A DNA stretch of 64,000 nt from Desmodus rotundus. Lineage: Eukaryota; Chordata; Mammalia; Chiroptera; Phyllostomidae. This document shows, piece after piece, positions 47,647 through 59,250 of this stretch (positions are counted from its first letter, which is position 1; the number at the start of each line of letters is the position of its first letter). The DNA lies in contig NC_071392.1 of the NCBI RefSeq assembly GCF_022682495.2, positions 51,733,459 through 51,797,458 of the forward strand, written 5' to 3'. A program made the translations under genes and the position numbers. The notes under the pieces were generated by a model. The model was not told where the DNA came from and searched no databases. It saw nothing but the letters and a program-made list of their open reading frames with translations.

Positions 47647-48344
47647 ATGTCCCAAATGACAGAACACTTCAAAGCTCCAGAAAAAATACAACTAAGCGAC
47701 GAAGAGATAGCCAACCTATCGGATGCACAGTTCAAAGCACTGGTTATCAAGATGCTCACAGAATTGGTTGAATCTGTTCGAAAAACAGATGAAAAAATGA
47801 AGCCTATGCTAAAGGAAACAAAGGAAAATGTACAGGGAACCAATAGTGATGAGAAGGAAACTGGGACTCAAATCAATGGTGTGGACCAGAAGGAAGAAAG
47901 AAACATCCAACCAGAAAAGAATGAAGAAACAAGAACTTGGAAAAATGAGGAGAGGCTTAGGAACCTCCAGGACGCCTTGAAATGTTCCAACATCCGAATT
48001 ATAGGGGTGCCAGAAGGAGAAGAGGAAGAAAAAAAATTGAAAACTTATTTGAACAAATAATGAAGGAGAACTTCCCTAATCTGGCAAAGGAAATAGACTT
48101 CCGGGAAGTCCAGGAAGCTCAGAGAGTCCCAAAGAAGCTGGACCCAAGGAGGAACACACCAAGGCACATCATAATTACATTAGCCAAGATTAAACGCAAG
48201 GACCTACATCCAAGATTACTGTATCCAGCAAAGCTATCACTTAGAATGGAAGGGAAGATAAAGTGCTTCTCAGATAAGGTCCAGTTAAAGTAGTTCATCA
48301 TCACCAAGCCCTTATTATATGAAATGTTAAAGGGAGTTACCTAA
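47647..48344 (+). pseudogene. HAL1/L1 ORF1, nearly intact with deletion and frameshift, copy 4
   Basis: ATG at 47647 (MSQMTEHFKAPEKIQLSDEE). It is open for 137 codons to 48060: a coiled-coil-type N-terminal half, then SNIRIIGVPEGEEEEKK, the start of the RRM-like domain. A run of eight A (about 48031-48038) appears to carry an extra base and shifts the frame. Translation in the next frame gives FEQIMKENFPNLAKEIDF, EVQEAQRVPKKLDPRRNTPR and HIIITLAKIK. About 135 bp are then missing compared with copies 2 and 3 (the ILKAAR to VMKG segment), joining KIK to KDLHPRLLYPAKLSLRM. The family stop TAA is at 48342-48344. L1 ORF1p is an RNA chaperone; this copy should not make a complete one. Confidence 0.82.
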
Positions 48345-48599
48345 GAAAAAGAAGATCAAAAATTGGAACAGTAAAAATGACAGCAAACTCACAGTTATTA
48401 ACGGCCACACATAAAACAAAAATGAGAGCAAACTAGGCAAACAACTAGAACATGAGGGTTGTCATTAAGGGAGTGGGAGGGGAGAGAGCGGGAAAGGTAC
48501 AGAGAATAAGTAGCATAGATGATAGGTGGAAAATAGACAGGGGGAGGGTAAAAATAGTGTAGGAAATGTAGAAGTCAAAGAACTTATAAGTATGACCTA

Positions 48600-48673
48600 T
48601 GGACATGAACTATAGGGGGGGAATGTGTGAGGGAGGGGGTGGGCAGGATGGAGTGGAGTCGGGGGGGGGGGGG
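48600..48673 (+). other. G-quadruplex-prone tract in HAL1 copy 4 3'UTR
   Basis: Four or more G-runs of at least three (ggggggg, ggg, ggggg, ggg, then 13 G) in about 60 bp, just before the terminal ACAACTGTAAT motif. Copies 2 and 3 have similar G-rich tracts at about 24000-24040 and 41415-41475. G-rich, quadruplex-forming 3'UTRs are a known L1 feature. Confidence 0.7.
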
Positions 48674-49053
48674 AATGGTACAACTGTAATAGCATAATCA
48701 ATAAATATATTTAAAAAAAATAAGAAAAAAAAAGAAATGAGCTATCAATTCATGAAAAGATATGAAGGAAGCTTAAATGCATATTACTTAGTAAAAGGAA
48801 GCAATCTGAAAAGGCTACCTACTGTATATGATTCCAGTTATATGGCATTCTGGAAAGGGCAAAGTGATGGAGACAATTAAAAGGTGAGTGGTTCTTTAGG
48901 GGTGGAGTGGAGCTGGAGTGAGGGTAGGATGAATAGGCAAAGCACAGAGGATTTTTATTGCAGTGAAAATACACTGCATGATATTATGATGGATATATGT
49001 CCTTATACAGTTGTCCAAACCCATAGAATATACAACATCAAGATTGAACTCTA

Positions 49054-49282
49054 GCCCTCACTGGTGTGGCTCAGTGGACTGAGTGCAGACCTGTGAACTG
49101 AAAGGTTTCTGGTTTGAATCCTGGTCAGGGCATATGCCTGGGTTGTGTACCAGGTACCCAGGTGGGGGCTTGGGAGAGGGAACCAATTGATATTTCTCTA
49201 GAACATTGATGTTTCTCTCCCTCTCTCCCTCCCTTTCTGTCTCTCTAAAAACAAATAAATAAAGTATTTTTTAAAAAATGAG
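49054..49282 (+). mobile_element. Ves SINE (copy 3)
   Basis: 'gccctcactggtgtggctca' head, B-box-like gtttgaatcctgg, CT-rich region and an A-rich tail. Exact 9-bp target duplication TGAACTCTA at 49045-49053 and 49283-49291. Splits the 3'UTR of the L1M element. Confidence 0.95.
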
Positions 49283-49779
49283 TGAACTCTAAGGCAAACT
49301 ATGGACTTTGGGTGATTATGATCTGTTAACACAGGTTCATTAGTTGTAACAAATATACCACTCTGTTGAGTGATGTTTGTAGTGGGGGAGCCTCATGAAT
49401 GTGTGAAGACAGGTGTACATGAGAAATCTTTGTACCTTCCTCTCAATTTTGTTGTGAGCCTAAAACTGCTCTACAAAAATCAAGTCTTTTTTTTAAAAAA
49501 AATTTCTATGTAATTATAGAGAGTATAAGGTTGTATCTTGCCCATAGTGAGGGTAGAAAATCTTATGGTCATCCTTTTCCACCATAATTTCCCTTCAATA
49601 ATAATTACTTTATGCATGTTAATTAATCACATCTGTGATTTTTTAAAAAGGGAATGGTGAAGTTTAATCTCTTTTTGAAAAGACCTGTCAAATATTACAC
49701 AATAGTGAGTAAGAGAGAGAAGAGATTCTAGGAAGATTTTTTTTCTTCTTATGTTTATTGTGATAGTATTGGGGGTTAC

Positions 49780-50230
49780 TTTTCCATGTTATTTTTCTCA
49801 TATGCATATACAGGGAACTACCTATATGTGAATTTTAAATATAATTTGGATCATACTCTATAGCTCTGTGGAACATTTTTTAATTATTAGTATATCAAAA
49901 ATGTAATTTCACATAAATAAAATACATGATAGAACTCGTAGCTGTCTGTGCTTGTGTAGACTTCTATTGAATCATTATAATTTATGTATCCAATCCCCCC
50001 TTTTGAATATTCAGATTGCTTTAATTTTTCTTATTATAAGCCATATTTTGATGAACATTGTCTCTTTGTGCACTTGTACAATTTATAAACATTTTCTTAG
50101 AAAAATGTGTAGAAATGGAATGGCTTGGTCAGAGGACCTCTGAGGTTGTCATAAGAGTTCTTTGGAAATAGCAAGAATGCCCTAATGTAATAATTTTGAA
50201 TAATTTAGGAAATCTTTTATTCATTCTTCA
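49780..50230 (-). mobile_element. L1M fragment
   Basis: 'tttgaatattcagattgctt', 'gatgaacattgtctctttgt', 'cttagaaaaatgtgtagaaa' and 'ggaatggcttggtcagagga' match reverse L1M ORF2 end/3'UTR. Confidence 0.6.
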
Positions 50231-52649
50231 GATTCCTATCAGATGTCTTACTAACAAATATTTCAAAGACCATATGTTTGGCTTTTCCCCAGATGTAGAC
50301 TGCTTATGTGCAATCCATTTACTGAATTTTCATATTTTTGACAGGAAAACACAAAACTAATTTTTTAACTTAAAGCATGAATTCAATCTGTTCTGAATCC
50401 AGGTGTTTAGTTGTGCCAAGAAAATGTATTATCTTATAGAGAATCTTTCATTTTCAATCAAAATTTTGAAACAAAATACTTAAACACATCCTGCCATTGG
50501 ATTCAAATATCATTTGTGAAACAAGGTCCATTTTTCAGCAAGAATCCAATTTCAAGGTATGTTTGTGGAACAAGAGCCTTTTTCTTCTATATATTTGAGT
50601 GTTTCAAACACAAAGACACAAAAATTGAAAAAGAAGAAAAGGAGAAAAGAGGAGGAGGAAGTGTCTGCTACACTAAGTGAAAGCAATGGCGCCCCCAATT
50701 GTATCCCAAGATTTAACATGATCATTATATTAATTAATTAAAACTTAATATTCACTTTTTGTATAAACAGTAATGTAAATGTTTCTTAGCCAGACAACTA
50801 TTTGATCCACAATACTGTTGAATCTATACATGTTATGAAAGAGAAAACATAACTGTTGTGCTACCAGCAATTAAATAAAATAAAAACACCATGATGTTGG
50901 TTGAATGGTTTTGTACTTACATAGTATTGGTTCATGGATAAAACTACACTTAATCACCACGAAAGATTGTTTTTACTTTATTGTGTTTGTGCGGAACTCC
51001 AGTCATTTATTGAAATGTGACAACCTAGGAGTTAATCCACCATTTACGGCAGTTACCACTGGATGGTGCCACCTTAGTTGCAGATCACTGACCTAGAAGT
51101 GAGATTAGGGTCTTTTGATTGTTGCTTTAAAGAGAGAAATAACTGTAACCGTCACTAAGGAAGCCTTATCCCCTTAAAAAGAGAGCATATTAGGAAGACT
51201 ATAAGGAAGAAGAAAGTTCACAAAATGAATGCATAAGGTAACACTGCATACTAAAGTGAAGCCAGCCCTGCATCTTGAGGCAATACTTGTTAGATTCCCA
51301 TGTGATATTTCTAGCTGATCTGGCAGCTACTGGAGAAATACAGTTGCCTAGTCTCCACCATACTTATGTAGCAGCACAAGAACCTAAGGCCTAATATCTC
51401 TAGATGATATATCACCAACTTCTTCTTTGAAATATAAATGCTTGAAAAGTTTTGGGGGGATCCCTCTAACCCCCTGCCAACCCCCTCCCATTCCCATCTG
51501 CAATGCTCTTCCCTTCACACCCTTCCTTCACTTTGATTCTTATAGATACCACTTCAAACTGGGATTTTCTGGCCTTGCTGTTCCCACAAACCAGTTCCTA
51601 TTCCTCATTCTAGAGACACTGAATTTCAGCCAGTAGCTGATTTTACCATGCCTTCTTTGTTGAATTTCAGACAGGCAATTACAGATTAGCTGGCTACTAG
51701 GCCAGGAGCCAGTTTAAAGGCAATTTCAAGTTCAGGACAAACTATAATACTGAGCACTTCAAAGATACTAGCTCATTTAACTTGTTCAGGGACTAAGTCA
51801 GTAGAGTACTAGCCTTGGGTCCCCACTCCTGGTTGACCTGGAGGTGGGATGACTATGAAGGAGAGAGTGTTCAGGAAAATCCTGAGGCCAACCAGGCAGC
51901 CAGCCAAAAACCTACATGCAATTGTCACAGCATTATGACTATTTGAGTTCAAAGTCACACACAGTCACTTGTTTAATTGTCATGTTGTTGAAAGAGAAGG
52001 CTCTTGCTTGCGACAGAAAGGAATAAAGCACTGAACAACCAAGACTTAGACATGACTTTTTGCATTCCAACCCTTCCTAAATAAGGTACTACTTACTCTC
52101 AGAGATTGAATTTCTACCTTCTTTGAGTTCTCATCTTACAATACTTGGAAATTTTCCTCTTCTACAAACAAACTGAAATGAATTACAGGTGTTTCTCTTT
52201 ATAATAATCTAAAATGTTGCTAAATTTGCACTTGGCCCACAATTTGTAAGTGTTATCTAACATGCTTCTTCTATGCTAAACTGCAGGATTGAGGAAATAG
52301 TCAGATCTTAATATTGATAGTCTTTATAGACCTGGTGTGATTTCAGTGTAATTTCATACCTGGGAAAGGATTCACTGCTAACAGTTATATAGCATGCTCC
52401 AAGTGCCACATAGATGCAAATGGTGGAGGATCAATGCCTTTAATGTATCTATAGACCCAGAGTCATTTCATCGTATAATAATGGCTCCTTTCTCTGTTTG
52501 CTCTTCCTGCATTCCATGAATTGAGCTAGTCTAGGTGAAACTCTTAGAAATCATGCCAGAGTAACTCCCAGATCCACTGGTCATGCAAGAACTGTGCTAC
52601 CCTGTGGATAACATGTATTTCAACCAGAAAGTACTCTCCCAGCTTTTTT
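50231..52649. other. Intergenic, mostly unidentified
   Basis: Apart from the uncertain hAT candidate, I recognise nothing. AT-rich with short open frames only. Confidence 0.35.
50660..51090. mobile_element. Possible hAT-like element, uncertain
   Basis: The right end reads ttagttgcagatcactg (CAGTGATCTGCAACTAA on the minus strand) and the left end agtgtctgctacactaag is a loose inverted match. The interior has no coding sequence. A target duplication is not visible, so this may be a chance match. Confidence 0.3.
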
Positions 52650-52880
52650 TTTTTCTTTTTTAATCCTTACCCAAGGATATATCCATTGTTCTTTTAGAGA
52701 GAGAGAGAAAAAAAGAAATATTAATGAGAGAAAAAAACATCGATTAATTGCCTCCTGTACACCCCCCAGCCCTGACCAGGAATCAAACTAAAACCTAGGG
52801 ATTCCTGACTGGGAATTAAACCCACAAATTTTTGGTGTCTGGGACAATGCTCCAACCAACTGAACCACCCAGGCAGGGCA
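52650..52880 (-). mobile_element. Ves SINE (copy 4)
   Basis: On the minus strand: tgccctgcctgggtggttca head, internal doubling of the B-box region, then a GA-rich (CT on minus) stretch and poly(A). Flanks share CTCTCCC (52634-52640 and 52884-52890). More diverged than copies 5 and 6. Confidence 0.85.
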
Positions 52881-53689
52881 GTCCTCTCCCCACTTTAACA
52901 GAGTGTAGATTCTTGCAAGGTAAAGGCAGTTTGGCTCCTCACTGGATAGTACCCCAACTTACATTGTCAGGAAGTTATTCCTCACTCTGCATAAGGTATT
53001 GGCATTCATAATACAGCAGATCTTTTAACAACATCATTTTGTTCAACATCATTTCATTATAATATTGATAACAGGCCTTAAGAACTTAATTCTTGTTTAC
53101 ATCAATTAACCTACGGAAAAACTAATTTTAAGTTATTTCGCTTAAAGTCACAGAACCTATAAACAATGTTAAGTGAGGATTTACTGTATATTAAGTAAGG
53201 TGATGTGTAGTTAATATTGTGAGAGTAAAACGTGCCTAAATACTTTCTCTCATTGTTTATTGCAGGAAGGTTTCTGGGAGAATTTTTATTCAGCCTATTC
53301 AAAAGATTATACGGGGCCACAGCTTGACCTAGGCTTCCATAGTTTCTTCTGAGCCTTTACTGAATTCTTTCATCCATAAACTGTGTCTAAGATCCTTACT
53401 CACTCAGAAATATTAACAATATATCATTACTATATAATTTTCTTTGAAGATTGTTCCAAAGGCAAGGCTTTTATTACTGATTTAGGCAGATGGTGTCATT
53501 CATTGAAGGATTAGTCTGTAGTAAGAGTAGACACATGAACCCTCCAAATAAACAGTTAACAGTAGCTAACTGTACAGTATGAGAATGTTCAATGAAATTT
53601 ACAGAGACTCAAATAAATTGCTGCCATAGGATATACTTATTATTACCAACTTTTTCTCTCCTTCTGTGAGGATATGTCCAAAACTAATT

Positions 53690-54350
53690 CCATTATCTCT
53701 CACCCAAAACCTCTTCCTGAATTTCCTTTCCCTGTGATTGGGACCACCTTACACTCAGTTGCCTCAGTTAGAAATAAGGTGTCATCTCTGATGTATATTC
53801 TTCATTCATACTTCCAGATCCCAACAAGTCACCCAAGTTCTATTAATTCGACCTGTTCACATCTCTCTCTGTACACTTCCCTCCCTTCTCATTATGTCTT
53901 TCCTAGTTCAATGCACCATCAGCCCTCTCCTAGATTATGTTAATAGCCTAATTAATTGGTCTCTCTGCCTCAATGACTACCTCTCCCCTTCCTTGTTCTC
54001 ATTGCAGCTAGTGATATTTTAGAAAGGGTACATGATTGTAAAACTCCTCTGCTTCAAACTCTTCCTTGGCTTTCCCCTGCTCTTGGAATAAAACCCAGAG
54101 GCTTTATATGCTCCACCTCTCCAGCCACCTCTCCATGCTGCCACTTCCTCTTCTACTGTCTTCTCCAACCATACAGAATCACTTGGAGTGCTTTATATGC
54201 CTCATTCTCTCTAATTTCTGGGCTTTTGCATGTGCCAGTCTCTTTATCTAGAATAATATCCCTGTCCACTGTCCCCTTTACCCCACATCCATACTTGTTT
54301 GCTAAAGCTTCTGGCTTCAGTGCTGTCACTTGTTGTTATTGCCTTAACAA
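53690..54350 (+). repeat. L2 LINE, 3' region
   Basis: 'cagttagaaataaggtgtca', 'cctagattatgttaatagcc', 'aactcctctgcttcaaactc', 'cttggctttcccctgctctt', 'tttctgggcttttgcatgtg' are L2 landmarks in order. Overlapping plus-strand frames are not genes. Confidence 0.75.
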
Positions 54351-56559
54351 CAGCAATACAAATTGTCTATTGATCTTTTCTATTGGGAATGTAGTTTCTA
54401 TTTTTGGTTTGTACTTGTAGCAAATTTCCTAGGATTTTGGCCATCTCAAGCTGCCAGTTTATCTATGCCTGGTTATCATGAAACTATAACAATTTTTTGC
54501 AGATGTAGAATGGTTCTTTTCTTCTAAGCAAGTGAGTTATTGTAAAATAATATAGCCCTCAGTAAAATCTTTGGCTCTTGGAAATTTAGCATAGTTTTTC
54601 TGGATCTTTGCAGATTGCTGTCCTACCTTCTGAAAGACATCCAACTCCAATGCTGCTTAGTTACTAGATAAAGTGTGCCACCTATGTTGTTCCACAGCCA
54701 GCCAGGTGGACTGTCTCTGAGGTTCTAGTTTCTGAGTTTATAGCACCAAATCTAGAATATTCAAACCATGGGCAGTTATTGTAAGCACCATAGGGATTTT
54801 TGGTTTCATTGTTTTCTAAAGGCCAAAGCCTTTAGAAACATCTTGATATAAAGTCATTAAATATGGAAAGCAAATTTGATTTCTTAATGGAAATATTTAA
54901 TCTTTCCAAGTGCTGAGTAGAATTAATTTTTATCTTCCAAAGAATTAAGAATATGTTTAAAAGTCTCATTGCTAGATGGATTAATTTAGTGTATTTTAAA
55001 GGTTTTTGTTTCTTTTGGGTTTTGTTTGTTTTGTTTTCTACCTACTGCATCCCACAGTAAGAAATCCATATATATATGAAATACTTACCTGTAGTTTATA
55101 TGATTCACACTGGCATCATTGAAATTTTTTATTTTATCCAAACCTATGCTATGTTATCCTGTAATATTATGGCTACTACCATTAAGCAAAACCTTGCAAT
55201 TTTAAAAACATTGGATTATTGTTTTTAACAATATGATGACACCAAGGCAAGTAAAGTACATTGTAGTAAGTCTAGGGTTTTTCTTTTCTTTTTTTTCTTT
55301 CTGGAATATTTTCCCAACCTTTTTTCTTTTCATCTACAGGTGATCCTGGTGGGGCTCAAAAACTTCCATTTAAAATTTTACTTTCAGAGCAAGTGTGGAA
55401 TATGGCCTCTTTCTGTTGGGGTTGCCAACCTGTGAGATGTGGGTGTGGGCTGTTGGCAGTCACCTTTGTCTTGCTGGAGAAAGCATGGATGAATAATGAA
55501 GCCAAGGTCTACTGAGGGATGGCAAGAGACAGAAAGAACCCTAAGAGCAATGTTTGAGCAGTTGGATAAAGATATGAAGTATTCTATATTTATCTTCCAT
55601 TTCTCTGATGTGTATGTAGGATACCATAGTTTTCTTCAAAGCAGATGCACACAGAGGGCTTGATATTTGTGACGTGCATGCAAAGATCACATGCCTGTCC
55701 CCCTACTGGAAATATTAAAGGCTATCTTCTGGCTCTTTCCTTAAATCCATAAAGAGATGGCTGTTCTGTGACTAATGTGGCAGGAAACTCTATTTTAAGA
55801 GTATTTTAAATATTAATTCATATGTCCTTTCCCCCACTGGTTCTTCTACTCCTTGCCTTTCCCCCCATTCAGTCAGCTTGGCATTCTTTATTAATTTCCT
55901 CAGAAAAGGGATGGCACTGTAGAGATAAGAAGTTTTGGCTTGTCATTTTCAATTGCCTAGGCTTCAGGAGAACACTAAGGAGATGTAGAATAAAAAAAAG
56001 AAGTGTTCTAACTGTAAGGCTAGAAAGGAATCTCCAGGCTGAGTGGAGTGAAAGATGAAAGGAGCATGAGTGGATAAAGTTAGGAGAGGCACCTAGAAAG
56101 CCTCCCAGTTCTGCTCCAGCATCTGTGAGAATCTTCCTTCCACGGTATTAATTACACAAAAGGGTTCTGTATTGGGGAAGAAGACTGCCTCTCTGAGTCT
56201 CTATGTACCCAGTCCACAAACCCTGGGCAAACAACCATCAGTGGGACACACAAAAGCCTCCTGAAACAGTGTGAGGTCTGGGTACACAGAAAGACATCAT
56301 GGAGAATGAAGAACTGAGGATGAAGGAAAGCCTACTGCATCTGAACTTGGATGAAGCAAATTATTACCAGCCAGAAAACTCTCCACAACTAGGTAGTAAT
56401 AAGAAAATCCAACCTGACTCCCAAGTCTCCTGCCCTCAACATATATCATCACTACCATCACCACCACCATCACCTCTGCACTTGAATATGTACTGAACAG
56501 GGACTCAGTCAGTCAGCACCAAACTATTTTATACACTTTTGTATCATAGTTTTTCAACA

Positions 56560-56700
56560 AAAGTTAATCAATGTTAATTGAGCTCAGTGCCAGGCACTGT
56601 TGGTATATAGATGACTAATACAAGATTCCCCACCCTGATGTTGCTCACACTGTGGGGAAGTGGGTAGATGACAAAATGTAACTTATTCAAAGGGCTGTTG
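56560..56700 (-). repeat. L2 3' end fragment
   Basis: 'ttgagctcagtgccaggcac', 'gttggtatatagatgactaa' and 'ggggaagtgggtagatgaca' resemble a reverse L2 3' end. Confidence 0.55.
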
Positions 56701-57554
56701 GAATGGGGGTCTGCCTGGGTGGCCTCCCAAGACCTCTCCCATTCCATCAATCTGTTATTTTTTTTTATTTTTAGTCAAAAACTACCCTGCATTGTCACAA
56801 ACTTCATTTGGTTTAGCCATAAATATTCAGTCTGTATAGTTCAATGAAGGAGTTTTCCTATAATATCTCCTGAGGAGTAAAATTTGGTATTAATTGCAGT
56901 TCAAAAAACCCAGAGTAGATGATGCATGAAACAGCCTTTGATAGATCTTGTCCCCAAGCTTTATTGATAAATTCTGATGGAAGTGCGTGGCACCAGTTCC
57001 ATCTGCCACAAGTGCTTTCCACCGGGTCTGGCTCCCAATCACAGCTTTGCCAATGGGATGACCTCTTTTAGCACAATTTCCACTCCAGTGCTGTATCAAT
57101 TCTCTTCTCTTCATAGAAATAGTCTGGCCTTCCTATTTCCTCTATTTCTCCCCAAACTCCTTCAATAATCATCAAAATCCCAGAGCCCGAAGGCCACAAC
57201 GCTCACTCTTGGACAACGCTTGATTAAGAAGCCACCAACTGGCAGTGTCCCACGTCAGAATCTTGATCTCTGCATGTCAGCTGCACACCATTAAGTGGTA
57301 CTTGATAGAACCTGCTTAAGTACATGGCTTTGTGGTGGGTTGTGCTGTTTTTCCCTCCACTTCCTCTCTGAAGCTTTCTAAGGAAATACATTTTGAGCTA
57401 AGAGCCTCTTCCAGGGTAGAGACTATATCTGCAGGTTTCACAGCATTAAAAACCAAGCTGTGCTCCCCCCACTCCCCAGAGTTAAAATGGAGGCAAACAT
57501 CTGTCCTGGAGGAGGCTGCTGCTCTTAGGGAAGTGATCCACCTTCCTAATCCAT

Positions 57555-57583
57555 GAGAGAGAGAGAGAGAAAGAGAGAGAGGG
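57555..57583 (+). repeat. (GA)n microsatellite
   Basis: 'gagagagagagagaaagaga' and continuation 'gagaggg': short imperfect GA repeat. Confidence 0.85.
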
Positions 57584-57873
57584 ATTTTTCAGAAATGGAA
57601 GATGTACGATTTTGAAAAGATTATGTGACATTCCAAAGACACACACTTTAAGACTTTAAGTAGAGCATTCCAACTGGGTGACCTCATTATAGGATAAGTT
57701 AATAACTAAACTAATCAGGTATTAAGTACATGCAAAGCATTTCTCTGAACAATAGCTTTTCTACATTCTTTTCATTCTATAGACTCAAACAAAATATTTC
57801 GATGGATCATAACCCTTTTATGAACCCATGACCAGTATTTAGAAAAGCTGTAATCACTGCATGCTGACCTTTC

Positions 57874-58075
57874 TCTTTTCTTTAAAGATTTTTTTATTTA
57901 TTTACTTTTAGGGAGAGGGGAAGGAAGGGAGAAAGAGAGGGAGAGAAACATCAATGTGTAAGATATACATTGATCTGGCCCACAACCCAGGCATGTGCCC
58001 AGACTGGGAATCGAACCTGTGACCTTTTGGACCACAGGCTGGCACTCAATCCACTGAGCTACACCAGCCAGGCCA
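57874..58075 (-). mobile_element. Ves SINE (copy 5)
   Basis: On the minus strand: ggcctggctggtgtagctca, intact A box and an intact B box (GGTTCGATTCC, complement near 58004-58018). Exact 14-bp target duplication CATGCTGACCTTTC at 57860-57873 and 58076-58089. Well preserved, so comparatively young. Confidence 0.96.
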
Positions 58076-58869
58076 CATGCTGACCTTTCATAGTAAGCAC
58101 AGTTCACTCCTCCTGGCTTCCAGCCCCAAAATGAACTCTAAAGGATAAAATTCAGAAATCTGGAACTACATGTACTAGGAAGTATAACCAAAGTTTAACA
58201 TAACCCTGCTATATTTTGGCAATAAATTAACTAGTTAGATGTCATATTAGATGGAACATATTCCTGTTTATTGTCACAGACTAGATATTGAACTTAAGTG
58301 CCATTGTTGATCTATTTGCTTTATAGCCACAATATAATGGATGCCTCTCTTTAAAACAACAAAATTCACCTTATTCATGCTCTTCACATATATGGCTGCA
58401 ACTTCATTACATTGACATGTTCCAAGGCTGGTGCTAGAGAGAGAATTCTCAAATTAGAAGGCCTAGCTGCCTCCCTTGGCAGAGGCCATTTTCCATACCA
58501 ATGTAGACAGTTCTCAAGCATTCCTTAGAATATAGGCCAAAGAAAGAGATGACTGGAGACAAGCAAGGTTTACCTCTGGTCACTGATTAAGGCTCAGTTT
58601 CCAATTTTTAATTTCTTTCCCTGGATATTTTTCCAGTATGACTGACATCTAGAAAGTTTCCTCCTCTAATATCTCTGAACTGCAGGGGAGTGGTCCTACT
58701 TTATCTCCATAGGATATCATATTAGAATACAGTACTCCAACATCAGAGTAAGAAATAGTGTGTAGGCCTTTTCCTTACGTGATCACCTAGAAATAGAATC
58801 ATAATGCTTTACACAAATGTATTATGTTTATATATAGGTGCTCCTAAAATTTTCTTAATATTCTGATGA

Positions 58870-58985
58870 GTTAATTGCAATCATGCCCCTTCCCTACTCA
58901 AAATTTTCTACCACTTCTCCTCTAACTACAAGGTAATGTCTAAGCTTTTTTGCATGGCATTCAGGGCCATTCAAGGAATAGAAAG
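58870..58985 (+). repeat. L2-like fragment
   Basis: 'ctactcaaaattttctacca', 'ctaactacaaggtaatgtct' and 'ggcattcagggccattcaag' match the L2 segment around its 'CTGGCATTCAAGGCC' landmark. Confidence 0.5.
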
Positions 58986-59124
58986 AACAATAAAGGAACA
59001 AAGATGAACAACATTAAAATGTTTTATCTGTGGCCAGTTCACTTCTAGATTGTGATCCTCACAGTGTACGATTGCATTTCAATTCTATGTCTGTCATTTT
59101 GCATTCATGTGACTTTGGAGAAGC

Positions 59125-59250
59125 AACCTAATGTTTCTAAATATATAAGGAAAATAAGCTTCAGAAATATTAACTAGTTTCTCTGAGGTTACCTGGATGG
59201 GAAATGGCAGATGGGATTGGGACCCAGTCTGATTCCAGAGATGAGCTCCT
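59125..59250 (-). repeat. MIR fragment
   Basis: 'aaggaaaataagcttcagaa', 'gaggttacctggatgggaaa' and 'gattgggacccagtctgatt' are reverse MIR landmarks. Confidence 0.6.

Larger units (their letters stand above)
46860..48724 (+). mobile_element. HAL1-like (half-L1) retrotransposon, copy 4 (youngest)
   Basis: Inserted into an older L1M element. The L1M sequence AAAAAGAATGAGC at 46847-46859 is duplicated as AAAAAGAAATGAGC after the A-rich tail near 48728-48742 (one-base length difference). The 5' end reads ggagaaccaagatggcggcg, including a YY1-type motif at 46868-46878. The 5'UTR is GC-rich with many intact CpGs, which indicates youth. ORF1 starts at 47647. The 3'UTR has a 13-G run (48661-48673) and the terminal motif ACAACTGTAATAGCATAATC at 48680-48699. 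No ORF2. Confidence 0.9.
43289..49495 (+). mobile_element. Old L1M element carrying three or more nested insertions
   Basis: Starts near the ORF2 beginning ('atgtcaataattactttgaatgtcaatgg', about 43395) and runs through endonuclease-region sequence (44211-44510, reading VFFSVSHGMFTKIDHILGHK), reverse-transcriptase-region sequence (45231-45422, reading [20 protein letters not shown] and [14 protein letters not shown]), the C-terminal region (46400-46846) and an L1MA-like 3'UTR (48740-49040, 49291-49495, with 'actatggactttgggtgatt' and 'aaaactgctctacaaaaatc'). ORF2 is badly broken and has internal deletions. It is interrupted by a microsatellite (43540-43665), Ves SINEs (43716-43978, 49054-49282), an 80-bp insert (46256-46335) and HAL1 copy 4. 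Confidence 0.88.
54351..57859. other. Intergenic, mostly unidentified
   Basis: Contains an L2 fragment (56560-56700) and a GA repeat. Short open frames at 56299-56496 (+) and 56890-57114 (-) have no match I recognise. No splice-supported exon found. Confidence 0.35.

Noticed and set aside
56299..57114. Short frames considered as exons of an upstream gene such as POU6F2
   Set aside because: The peptides do not match the POU6F2 N-terminus as I know it and no splice sites frame them.
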